Part shown: positions 12,164-23,900 of the stretch, piece by piece
Numbering within the stretch: position 1 is the first letter of the stretch
How the letters are laid out: the number at the start of each line of letters is the position of its first letter
Assembly: GCA_016630955.3 (NCBI GenBank)
Contig: CM049994.1
Coordinates: forward strand, 62,001-126,000
Length of the DNA stretch: 64,000 nt
Direction: 5' to 3'
DNA from: Didymella arachidicola
Lineage: Eukaryota; Ascomycota; Dothideomycetes; Pleosporales; Didymellaceae
Program-made: the position numbers and the translations under genes
The notes under the pieces: generated by a model
Databases searched by the model: none
Told to the model about the DNA's origin: nothing
Seen by the model: the letters and a program-made list of their open reading frames with translations, nothing else

Positions 12164-13510
12164 AGTAAGCTCAGGTGCCCTCAAATCACCCCCCAAAACA
12201 GTCTAGCGTTTGTGGTTATTACAACAGTCCTCTCGCTCATATAAGGAGCAACAAGCGAAGCAGAAAGGTACGTCCAGGAACATTATGTGTCCACGAAGGT
12301 TGGAACCAGTTAAAAAACAATTAGTGATTACTTGGGCTGCGCATAGAGCAAAAGCTCCCATGTGCAGAGTTGAAGTGGCGAGTTAAGATTACACGCAACA
12401 TAGCCTTGGAAGGAAGGTCCAAGACAAGAAGGGTTTACAAAAGACTCTGTTGAGCTGTGTCTTCTCTTGTCTTCGTATTGTCCATCAACTCTCCTTCCTA
12501 GATGATTTCAGAATTGATGTCATCAAGCCTCTGCAATGCATCTACATTACAACCTGTGACCGGTCTTACCTAAGTCTTTCGTTGCGCTGCAGGCCATGGC
12601 ATGCGCGAAAATGCCAACGATGTTGCGTGCTTGGGCGCTTGGGCGCCTGGTGGCAAGTCTGTTAGTTGACCGTTCGGCTGTGGACCTTGGTGTGGAAGCT
12701 CTCGACGCGATCATCATTTAGGCAGGAGCCCAGGCTCATCTCGGTTGGTAACGGGTCGGTTTTGTTGTGGTATAAGGAAAAGAGTCTCGCGTAGGTGGCG
12801 CTCCGCTCGGTTATGGCGCCCCTGCAAAGCATTTTTTGCCAAGACGCATCTGATAGGTAGTCTTCCTCCCCGAGGGTTTCCGCTGCTCGACCAGACTTCC
12901 TCAGCGATGATTGCATCTCAATTCCATCTCTGCAACGCTTTGCCAGCGACCTCTTTGACCGGCCTCACCTCGAATCGCCCAATCCCGCGCACCTGGTACC
13001 TGCCGCTCGGTCGCATTGCGAGCTATCGAAGAAGTCTTGGTTCTGCAGCGAGTGCTTGCTCCGCAGTCATTGCTGCGATCCGTAATCAATAATGTCTTGG
13101 CCCGCGCCTTCATGCCTCGTATACCAGTCCTCTCAGAAGCACCATTTTGCAAAGCGAAGCTGGCCAAGACGCCGAGTGATAGCGACAGATGTCGCGAGCC
13201 GTTATCATAAAGATGTCGCTGTGGCGTGTGCACAGCATCCAGGAGCTAGAAATTCCACCTGCCTGAAGGGTGAAGTACGGTGATGATCTCACCTTCTCCA
13301 TATGGTGTAGTACGCCAAGCGCGCATGTGCGCCCAGCACCGATGGTCGACTACCAAGACGGTTTACCAGCAGATGGACTGACGGATGAAGATGGACTGCC
13401 AAAAGGTTGGTCCTGAGCAGCGAGACGATGCTGTATAAATATGGCGTGCAGTGTCGTGGAACAACGTGCTCATTCTTGCTCAATCCAACTCCACTGCATC
13501 TGCCGCCAAG
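12164..13510. other. Intergenic, no gene seen
   Basis: About 1.35 kb with only short ORFs on both strands (up to 115 codons) and no recognisable motif. It contains the promoter of the next gene at its right end. The remainder may be decayed DNA continuing from the S41 relic. Confidence 0.45.
13434..13442 (+). promoter_or_regulatory. TATA box of the choice-of-anchor B-like gene
   Basis: TATAAATAT lies 77 bp upstream of the start codon at 13511 and is followed by a short leader with CA-rich sequence before the ATG. Position and sequence fit a strong, regulated fungal promoter. Confidence 0.6.
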
Positions 13511-15074
13511 ATGAGGTTCTCTCTGGCTTACCTCGCATTGCCTGTTGCGGCTAACGCTGCAGCGTTCTCTGCTCAAGAGTACGCATCAGGTGCCGTTCAT
13601 GCACACTTGATGAAGCTCAAGACTGTACGGCTACTTTCACGCATACCGACGAGCATTTTCTGATATTATACAGGACCAATGGGCACATGATGAAGAGTTG
13701 CGCGTAGCTTCCAACGACACCAAGCTCTGGCCGTCGTGGAAGAACTACGAGGCTGTCAAGTTTGGCAAGAAGGAGAAGGTTGACTGCAAGAACGGTCTGG
13801 CCATTGTCGAGCAAGGCAACGCCAATCAGACTTTCCGCTGCAACAACATAGACCTCTACGACTTCGCCAACCATGCCGACATTGGTGGTCCCGAGGGTCG
13901 CGGGTCGTCGTCCTGGGGATGGACCGCCAAGAATGGACGCGAGTTCGGCATCATTGGCCAGTTCAGCGGTGCTGCGTTTATTGAGATTTCCAAGAAGGGC
14001 AAGATCAGCTACCTTGGACGCCTGCCTGCTCAGGACCCCATCGGTTCCAGATGGCGTGAGATCCGTGTTCTCAACGACTACGTGATTATTGGATCCGAGG
14101 CCGTCGACCACAACGTCCAGATCTTCGACCTCAACAAGCTCTTGACACTTGACGCCAAGAACCCCAAGGTGTTTGACACCCAGAAGGATCTTGTTGGTCT
14201 CTTCAGCGACAGCCTCCCGATCGGCCGTACTCACAATGTCGTTATCGACTGGGACAACGAGTACGCCATTGCTGTTGGTGCTCAGCCCCGCAACCAGACC
14301 TGCGCTGCTGGTCTGCAGTACATCGACCTCAAGGATCCCACCAAGCCCACCACCCCCGGCTGTGCTAGCCAGGACGGCTACGTCCACGACGCTCAGTGCG
14401 TGACCTACAATGGTCCTGACCGCCGCTACCGCGGTCGCAACATCTGCATTGGTTACAATGAGGATACCGTCACCATCTACGACTCCACATCCAAGGATGG
14501 CAAGCCCGCCTCCGAGGTTCTCTCCAAGCTTTCATACCCTGGAGCCTCCTACGTCCACCAGGGCTGGTGGACCGAGCGCAACTGGCACCAGTACATCCTG
14601 TTCAACGATGAGCTTGACGAGCAGAACAAGGCTGGTCCTGCCGCCTCTGGCCGCCCTGTAACCCACATCGCTGACCTGTCCGATCTCAAGAACCCCAAGT
14701 ACACTGGCAACTTCTGGGCTACCGATAAGAAGGGTATCGACCACAACCTGTACATCGTCGACGGCCTTGCTTACCAGTCCAACTACGGTAACGGTATCTG
14801 GGTCCACGACATTCGCTCAATCAAGAAGGACCCCACCGGTAAGGGCGTCACTACTGAGGCTTTCTTCGACATCTACCCCGAGGATGATGCTGGTGAGGGT
14901 ACCGTTTCTTTCGTTGGCACATGGTCGCACTTCCTCTTCCCCTCTGGTTTCATCCTTGTCAACACTATTGAGCGCGGTGTCTTCATCGTCAAGATCGACA
15001 AGGGCCGTGGTGGCGGCAAGGGACCCGGCTTCGGTGGCAAGAGCAAGGGTGGTAAGCGTGAGGCTCTGTACTAG
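13511..15074 (+). CDS. Secreted choice-of-anchor B family / LVIVD-repeat-like protein
   Basis: Exons 13511-13624 and 13674-15074 (49-nt intron) give 504 aa. The N-terminus MRFSLAYLALPVAANA is a clear signal peptide. The body has repeated WD-like strands typical of this extracellular beta-propeller family: DIGGPEGRGSSSWGW, IEISKKGKISYLGRLP, IIGSEAVDHNVQIFDL, THIADLSDLKNPKYTG. The tail (from about residue 482) is Gly/Lys rich. Codon use is strongly biased to C-ending codons, as in highly expressed fungal genes, and a TATA box precedes it. The molecular function of the family in fungi is not known to me. It is an isolated healthy gene between decayed sequence on both sides. Confidence 0.82.
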
Positions 15075-17342
15075 ATTGCGCAGAGCATAAAAGTATTTAT
15101 TGACAGCTATAAAGCTATGAGTAATGTCGAATTAGAATGAATGCGAACAACAAAGATTTTTCACGTCATCCTACTGCTTTGCGTATCTTACCAGACATCA
15201 TTGCTGCTTCGAAGTTGTAGCGCTCCAGCTGGTTCTCGAGCGTCAATGCTTCATCGCTTTCGGACTTGAACGGTATGCCAGGCGCAGCAGTTCAGATGAG
15301 ACACCAAGGTGATGCAGAGATAGAAAGTGGCTGGGACAAATCGGTTTTTTCTGTACCACGCCTCTCGAAAGATGTGCAATAGACGATTGCATCTTGGGAG
15401 TGTATCATATTTTTACATGCACAATATAATATGGGGCGTCAGACATCCGTGACTTCTTCAGAGTGGCCGGTTGACGGCCTAATAATTTCTCTCAATAAAA
15501 TACCACTACGATGTCGGATCCAATTAAGTCAAGGGCAATCGCCATCGTTGACCTCTCATCTGCGAGTACCGCTGATAAAATCATGTAAGCTTGGCCGTCA
15601 CTTCTACGTCTGTCATTGCTAAGCACAAAACCGCGCCAACCAGAGCCTGAGTTGGTCTTCGTTTCTGCATTTGCAGGCTGAGCTGTGTGGCTATATACAC
15701 CGCCTCGTCATCGGCGGACAGCCCGCAAGAGCTTACCTATTTCGTGGACTGGTGTGGTCCAGATGCTGTTCACCTCGCCACACTCTGCACCAGACCATAC
15801 TATAAAGTATCTCAAGCAGTGCTGTGTTTCCCGCATGGACACGGCATATTTGGGTTCAGCGGCACAGCTCGCGCACTGTTGTATTTGCTCAACAAACTAC
15901 CTTTTCTCGAGCGCGTTACATTCTTGAAAGTAGGTCGACAGGAGAGGGGCGCGATCTTATTCGCAGTAAGGCTGTTGTTCGGTCACAACCACCCAGTTGT
16001 GCTCAGAGCAGACACTTTGCCAGCTCCGTAGTGAAAGCTTGATGGTATCAATCGGATGCAGCTACCTCAAAGTTAGCAGCGATCAAGTCTCCAGGATAGG
16101 CTTCGAGCCTCTTGGTGATGTTTCCAAGGTCAGAACCTGAGTTGAATCGAAGGTTTAGTAGGGAGGGGCTTTATGCTGTCTGCAGTTCACATTGACAGAG
16201 TAAATGCACACACTTGGGTCGATGCGGTGCAGTTGATCACGCACGAATGGTCGGAAAGAATGGCTGGAATGTTGTGCAGGTTTAAGTGTCAAGCAGTAAT
16301 TGTCGAACTTAGAAGGTGTCAGGCTTTATAGCAGGCATTGCACAATCTAAGAAGTGTCCTGGTGCTGGACTGTCTATTGTCTGCTTTCAACATACGTGCA
16401 ATCGCAAAGCATACAATATTACTTCCTGGCGCACAGCTAGGGTTAAGGCGAGTCGGGCACACACCAGACTCCCTAGTACATCCAGGCTGGCATTAAACGT
16501 CGACAGTTCGATTGTTTACCATGTAAAAGATTTTTTTTCCCTGCTATTGATCACCGCAGCCTCTGACGATGTCGTTCTAGTAGCAGGAATGTTCACTCAG
16601 GAGCTCCATACTGACAGGCTATGGAGGGACGATTCAGCCATCTCGCCTCTCCTACGATTGCTTCCTCAACTCTGCTACAAAACTTATGCATGCATTCGTA
16701 GTAGCTGCGAGACTATTACGTACGACATATACTCTCAGGCTAAAGCTTTACCTATTACCGCATGAATCGTATCTGGCAAGTGCAAACGGGCTTTTGCACC
16801 AACTATGGTCTGCTGCTGGATGTACGCAGAGACGTTTATACTACCGTAAAATTTCAGGAAGTACTCCATCCGCTGCAGCAAAGTTTTCACAGAGAGCCTT
16901 AGCCATCCGGTTGAGTTGGCACGGACAATGGTCTGGACCAGCCTATAAATGGTACATATAACACGGCCGGTTATATGATCCTGCAAGCCTGAGGAATAGA
17001 GACCCATATCGTCGCGGAAGTGATATATTAAGACTAGAGCATTCGAGAACTATATCTCTCGGCCATTCCCTGTGAGCAGACATGTGAACCATAAAATACG
17101 TGTATCACCATCTCAGTGGTAGTAAAACAGGCACTAAATACAAGTGGAGGCCAAATCTCGCCACGTAGCGGACTTCTGCCTTCTGCTCACCGACCTCGTT
17201 GCCGAACAACGCGTCCACCACCCACCTTCCAACAACACCTACATCACCCAGTACACAGTCAGCCTCCGTTACTGCAGCAATGACATGAGAGCAATAACAT
17301 CAATTCACACAACCATCCCCCTACTAACAAGATACAGCGCAG
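15075..17342. other. Long intergenic stretch with possible gene relics
   Basis: About 2.3 kb, AT-richer than the genes. Only 15687-16031 (GTG-initiated, 114 codons) has any feel of coding sequence: ALLYLLNKLPFLERV resembles the L-rich segments of LPPELRNKIY-type proteins, but neither family motif is present. From 16040 to 17150 nothing is recognised on either strand. Probably degenerated duplicate genes or transposon debris. Confidence 0.4.
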
Positions 17343-17728
17343 ATCCTCTCGCAGCATTACCTACCTCCCCGTTCCTGTGCCTTCCGCCTGAGCTTCGAAA
17401 CAAAATCTGCACGTACGTGTTCAGCGGCTATAGAGTCATCTTTTGATACACATGCAAATTAGACGCTATTCCCATCGAAAGATCCATCTGGGAGTCGACT
17501 CCGCACATCTTCCAGACTCTTGTTGCACCGACCTACACGTGTCGACAGATCTATGCGGAGACAAGACTTTTGCTGTACAAGTACAGCCGGTACCAAACCT
17601 ACAAATGGTACAGGTTTATGAGCTGGCTTGATGGCTTGGAAGATGCGGCGCAGGTCATGGTGTGGGATAGGTTGAACGGCAACAAGAAGGAGAGATTGGT
17701 AGCACTGGGTTACAAGCCTAAACAATAG
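17343..17728 (+). pseudogene. LPPELRNKIY-family member D, interrupted by an in-frame TGA
   Basis: A CTACTAAC branch site (17321-17328) and a CAG acceptor (17341-17342) precede an exon encoding PFLCLPPELRNKICTYVFSG. The frame is then stopped by TGA at 17444-17446 and continues without shift through TYTCRQIYAETRLLLYKY to a TAG at 17726-17728. Both family motifs lie in one frame on either side of the stop, so a single nonsense change (for example TGG to TGA) is the simplest reading. No first exon with an ATG was found. The part after the stop is closest to members E and F (short type, ending about 50 residues after CRQ-ET). Confidence 0.6.
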
Positions 17729-17904
17729 CGATGCAGCGTACACCGATGATTGAAACGTCCAAGATGCACAATGAGCATAGCTTAGCATAGCGGAGGAGGT
17801 CAACTAGAACAAAAAAGTCTTATACTTTTCTCTACACAAACATATACTACAAACCCCCGCCAAACGCCTCAGCCCTGTATCACCGGCTCGAAGACATACA
17901 CCCT

Positions 17905-20900
17905 CTATTCCTCCTCCTCTTCCTCGCTATCTTCCTCCATACCCTCCGCAGCATCCACCCTAAACGTCGGCGCCTGGTCCACACCCAAGTACGAGTCACT
18001 AACCAGATAAAGCGTGAGCTCGTGCTCCCCCGGCTTCTCGAGCGTAAACTCCAGCGTAGTCTCCAACTTCCTCGGCACGGTGACCTTCTTGATCGCAAGC
18101 AGACTGTTTTCCTTTTGCTCGCCGACGACCAGCCACCAGCTCTCGGTCTTTTCGCTCGGGAAGAATGGTGCGTGGACGTCGGTCTTGAGATCGTCGTCTT
18201 CGTCGATGTTGCGGGTGATGCGGACTCTGAGTTGGGAGGGCGTATTGGACGCAATGTTCTCCGGGTCGAGGAGTTCGTGCTCGAGCTCGATGTTGGGGTA
18301 GTAGTTGTTTGTGAAGTTGGCGATGTCGGCGAGCTGTCTCTGGTCGACGTCGAGCGCGGCGATGAGGGACTTGTAGTCTGGGTTTTCGTCCTCATCCATG
18401 GCGTTGATGAAGTCGTCGACGTCGTTGATGCCGAACTTGTTGCACGCTTTGATAGTGGCGGAGTCGAAGTGCGGGATCTGTTTGAGCGGCGAGTCTTTTT
18501 GCCACATTGCCTGCACGACCATTTGGCTGAGCTCCATGGCGCTCATGGCGTTGAGGTGCGCTTCGGAGGAAAGCACGTCGACGGAAGCGCTGAGGATGTT
18601 GAGTACTTTGCGGACAACGGTCTCTTGATCCTTGGCGAGGTCGATTGGGAGCTGCATGCGGGAGAAGTGGGCCTGGAGGAGGACGAATGCCTTGAAGTGC
18701 GGGGTCTCGAAGTTGGGCTCGCCCATCTTGTACGGCACACGGTCGTAGATGCGCTGCAGAATGTGGTCCTCGTGGCGCCGGATTTGAATATCTTCGAATT
18801 CAGTGGCAGCGGTAATGATTTCGAGGACGCCCTTGAGGCTGGTGCGCCCGTTGAGCGACATCATCAATGTCTGCATGGTGATGAAGGAGATGTTGTAGTA
18901 GGCGGCGATCATGCAGGGGTTGAGAGGAGTGATCGAGTCCTCGTCTTCGTCATGCTCGATGAGGTTGGCTTCCGCCAACTCCTTCAGTGTCTGCTCGACA
19001 AGCTCCGACAAGTGAGCGCTGAGGCCCTCGTGCGAGGTGTCGTGGAGGTTGTAGTAACTTGGGTTAGCCAGCAGACGGCGGTAGAAGTATGTGTACGTGG
19101 ACCAGTCGACAGCCTCCTGAGTAGACTCGATCGTCTTCGCGCTGATCTCAGCAACGAAAGCATCGTGCAGATAATCGTGCAGGTAGCTCTCAATCGGCAA
19201 CGCCTCATTCAGGAATTTTTTGAAGTAGTCACGCTTGACCACAGGCAGCATAAGAACGCCCTTTGCTGATTTGTCCTGTCCGACCCTGCCGGCTTTGCCG
19301 AACATCTGGAGGATCTCGCTGATGGGATAGTCAACGTACCGATGCTCGCGACCCTCGAAGAACTGCGTGCCTTGTACGACAACCAAGTGGGCGCTACTGT
19401 CGATCTCCCAGCACGAGTTCCGCGAGACAATCAGGACCTGAATGGCGCCGATCTTGAACAGATGCTGCACAGCCTTCTTATCAAATGAGTTGAGCGCCTC
19501 GTGGAAGTATCCAATACCGTGAGTCAGCGACTCAGCCAGCGACTGCTCGTTAATCTTCTCAAGGATAGGTTGAATCTCCTCCAGAGCTGTGTTGAGGAAA
19601 CGGTCGTCATTGTCGTCGGCAACTGCAGCAGCGTACAGATCGGCAGCAGAAGAACGGGTCTGCTTGCGGTTCGGCGCAAACACCATCGCAGGCTTATCCG
19701 GCGACATCTGTGTGATGGCAGAGTACGTCGGCCGCGCCATGGCCATCATTAGCGACGGGAAGTGAGGGATAGTGAAGGTCTGTATCTTTAGCTCAAGAGG
19801 CACCGACCGCACTCCAGGGCTGAAGTTGTAGATGGTGTGCTTATTGGCACCGATCCACTCGCCGATGTCTCTTGCATTGGCAAGGGACACGCTGAGACCA
19901 ACGATGCGCAGCTTGGACTCGAGCTGGGCGGCCATTGCTTGCATACGAGAGACTACAATCTCGTAGACATGCCCATTAGCACCGCCCAACATATGCAGCT
20001 CGTCTGCGATCAAAAGCGCAACAGTCTGGACATTCTTCCTTCGTTGCCATTGGCGCGACAGGGAATCCCACTGTGCCGGGGTAGCGAGAACAAGATCGCC
20101 CTTCTCGAGGAGACGCAGATCCGCTGTGGTCTCGCCTGTGAGCTTGACGATGTCCTTCCCTCCACCAAGACCAGACAGGCGTGCATTCCAGTTCTTGTAT
20201 TGGTTGTCGACGAGTTCTTGGAAGGGCGCGAGGTACACGATGCGGCCCTCGTTGTTGCTAGCCCAGTGTCGCAGGATAGCGAATTCAGCGCAGAAGGTCT
20301 TGCCCATGCCTGCTGATGCGCCAACAAGAACGTTATCGTCAGTCGTGTACAATGAGTTGAATGCTTGTGTCTGCACTCGGTTGAAGCGGCTGATGTCTTG
20401 ATACAGAGTCATGTACTCCTTCCTCTTTAGTGCCGAGACCGGCAAGGGCTGCAAGTCAAGGATGGGCGTGTGAGCGGGGAACTTGGCTGGCAAGATAAGT
20501 TTCTGGAAAGAAACCGCGAGCTTGGTCTCGGAGGCCATCCATCGGTCCGACAGAACCGTAATGAAGTAGTTTGGCGGCATTGGCTCGTCGATAGGTACTG
20601 TCAGCTCGACAAGATGCTCATTCATCTCGCCTTGGGAGTAGTCTTTGCGGAGGATGAACTGATCGTGGAACAATATCTGCTCATCATCGCAATCTTCGAC
20701 AAGAATCCAGAATGCTTCTGAAGCGCCGTGAAGAGCGTCATCCCAGACGAAGTCCGGTCTGATCGCAAGCTCCAGCTTGAGCAATGATCTAGTGATTGGT
20801 CGAGGTGTCGCTTCGATCTCGAGGCGTGGGAACTTCTCAACGAGCTGACAGACGACCTTCCCGGCCTTGGGCATGCCCAAAAGCTCGCCCATGCTAGGCG

Positions 20901-23900
20901 GGTCAAGACCAAAGTAGCTCGACCAGCTTACGTCAATGCGCTCGGCCTTCTGGACGATGTCTCGCGGGCAGGTGGGGAACTGTCGCAATGGTGTCATGGT
21001 TGGCCACATGCGCTTCTCTGCCATCTTGCACATATCGAGCGCCAGCTTTGCGACCTGAGACCATCCCTTCTTGAGACAGATTTCGAAGATGGCGCGGAGG
21101 ATACGGCCTGCGGACTGTGTGACGTAAACAAGATCGGCCATCAGCGCAAGGCCTTCGAGTTTGAGACGCGAGATGTAGGCCTGGAGAAGGACATTGATCT
21201 TTGCCTGGGCTTCCTCAACGCCTTCCTTGACTGGGATAGGTACACGGCCGAGAAGTTTGGCAAGCTCGAGCTTCTCGTCTTGACGGACTGGGATGTACTT
21301 GAATTCCTCGCTCAAAGCAAAGACCCTGAACAGCTCGATCGCAGTGATGCCGGGCTGAATGTGCTGGTTGTAGGTCATCATCGAGTTGTGGGAGATGTAA
21401 TAATGGGAGGCAATCCTTCCGAGCTCGGTAGGTTGCAGCGCTCCAGTCTTCCTGTCGTATTTGATCAGACTGCACTTTTCGAGGATATGTGCCGCTGCGT
21501 GGACGAGATCAACTCGTCTTTGTTCCAGGACCGTGTCATTCTCGTACTCCGGCCCAACGCGGTAAAGTGCCGGGGATCGCAGCATACGAACGAAGAGGTA
21601 GGTGTAGCCCAACCAGTCAACGCCTTCGTCTCGGTTACGAACGTTGCCCAACACGATCTCGGCATTGAGGTTGTCGACCAACTTGCTGACGAGTTGCGAT
21701 TCGATGGGCAACTGCTGATTGAGAAGAGAGAGGTAGTACTGGATCTCAGCCTGCGTTGTGATGATGATACCTTCACCATAGGTATCGAACTGCGGGCGAC
21801 CAGCACGACCAAGCATCTGCAGGACATCCTGGGGGCTGAGCTCAACCCAGCTACCCTTCTCAGGCGAATAGACCTGTGTGCCCTTGATGATAACGGTGTG
21901 AGCTGGCAAGTTGACACCCCAGGCCAAAGTTGCTGTACAGACGAGGACCTGAATAGAGCCGTCTGCGAACAGGTCTTCGACGGTCGAACGATCCGCTCGC
22001 GACATACCGGCGTGATGAATACCGAAACCGTAAGGCATCAGATCCTTGAGGTCGGCGTTTTGTACTGACTCGGACTCTTCCCTCAAGATTTCTCGGCTAG
22101 CAGCGTCTGATCTCAGGATCTTGCCAATTGTCTCTTCCTCAAGCGCTTTGTCGCGAATGTGCTTTGCGGTTTTGGCTGTCTCTTTTCGCGAATGGACGAA
22201 GATAAGCATTTGGTTTCGATGCTCGCCAACCTGTTCCAAGACCTTGGTGTAACAAACATCGTTCATAGCTTTCAATTGCTTGATGGCCTTCTTGTCTGTG
22301 ACACCGATGAACTCTTGCTTCAACGGACAAGGTCGGAACGTGCCGTCGAAGTGGAACAAACCCTTGTCAGGGTCGACGCGGAGGAAACTCGCGACATCCC
22401 GGTAGTTCGGCAAGGTGGCACTGAGACCGACGATACGCACAGCGTCACCTGTCTGATCGTTGCGACGAAGCGTTCTGCTGACGATGCTCTCAACGACGGG
22501 ACCACGCTCGTCGTGAAGCAGATGGATTTCGTCAATACAAATGAGCTTAACGAGGTTGATGTAGCTTGTATCGGTAGCCTTGCGCGTGATGACATCGTAC
22601 TTCTCCGGAGTTGTGACAATGATTTGAGTCTCGGAGATTTGCTGCTTTGTCAATTGGCGGTCACCAGTGAGTTCAGCAACCTTGATGCCATAGGGTTCCA
22701 GACGTTTCCCGAAGTTACCGACTTGTTCAGCAACAAGAGCCTTGAGAGGAGCAATGAAAATGATCTTGAAGTCGTCGAGCGCGATTTCACCGGTCTCTGG
22801 ATTGCGGTGCTTGCCGATCTCTCGAAGCATGGCTAACATGGCAACGTTTGTCTTTCCGGAACCGGTGGGAGCGCAGATAAGCATGTTGCCGTCATCATTG
22901 AACGCTGTGGGGTAGCATTTCGTTTGGATACGGTTGAGAGACTTCGAGCTGCCAAATCCTACGCGTGCCCAGTCTGGCAGCTCAGAAGTTGGAATCAATC
23001 GCTCGTTCGGATCGCGCTTCGCCTTTGGTGCAGGGACGTGAATTTCTTCATAGCCCTTGAATTGCCTCCTCGTCGAACCCTGCGGCAGTTTCACACTGGG
23101 ATTGGTCATGAGATGGTTGCCCTGGTCGAACACAATGTTCTCGAGGTTCACCAACCGGCTGTTGGGTTGTAAGCCACCCACAACACCATCTGGCTTTGGC
23201 CCAGCTTCCATATCCACGTCCATCGCATCCAGATCGCTCTTGATCTTGATGTTCATTTGCTTTTTGCCCTGCCCTGCGTCTTCGTCCCTAACACCTGTCT
23301 CTCTTGCGCGCAGCTCTCGGAGGATCTGTGACTGGCCAGCAGCCTTCATCTCCCGCTCGACAGCCGTCCGCTCATCGTTGTCTTCAGCAGCACGTCTCCA
23401 TCGTGTTACCCAGACAACTCGGTCTTTGTTCTTAACGAGCTTGCCAACAAGCTCAGGGTGTTCGTAGTCGAAGAGATCCATCAAGTCGTTCTCAATCTCG
23501 CGCAAATCCTTCTCCTCCCCGTCCTCGCCCACACCAGCCAGAGTTTGCAAAGCATCGCGTGTCTTCTCTTGCTGAGTGTGTGCATCGTCGTAGACTGCGC
23601 CAATCTGCCGTTGTAACCAGTATGCGTCGATCTCGTGTGTGGGTATTAGTTCGTTGGTGTCTTTGGGACCTGACGAAGCAGCTGTGTCGCCCTGGATGAT
23701 CATCTCTTCCGTCTCTGCGAAACCTCCGTCCGCCTCGTCCTTATCGATTCCAATCTGCTCGACGGCAGTTTCCTGCTCGTCTTCCTCGTCTGAGGTGTCG
23801 ACGTCGCGGACTTCGAAATTCTGAACCTCTTCATCATCTTCCTCGTCGTCGAACACAACGGCCACACCCTGATTGTCGTCGTTTTCAGCGCGATCAGCAT

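Noticed and set aside
12745..13092. 115-codon plus-strand ORF
   Set aside because: No ATG-based start, no motif and no splice pattern; overlapping ORFs on the other strand look equally random.
13617..14387. 256-codon minus-strand ORF
   Set aside because: Antisense to the choice-of-anchor B-like gene, caused by strong codon bias.
18022..19269. 415-codon plus-strand ORF
   Set aside because: Antisense to the BRR2 reading frame. Its sequence is a composition shadow of that gene, with no motif.
21280..22068. 262-codon plus-strand ORF
   Set aside because: Antisense shadow of BRR2.
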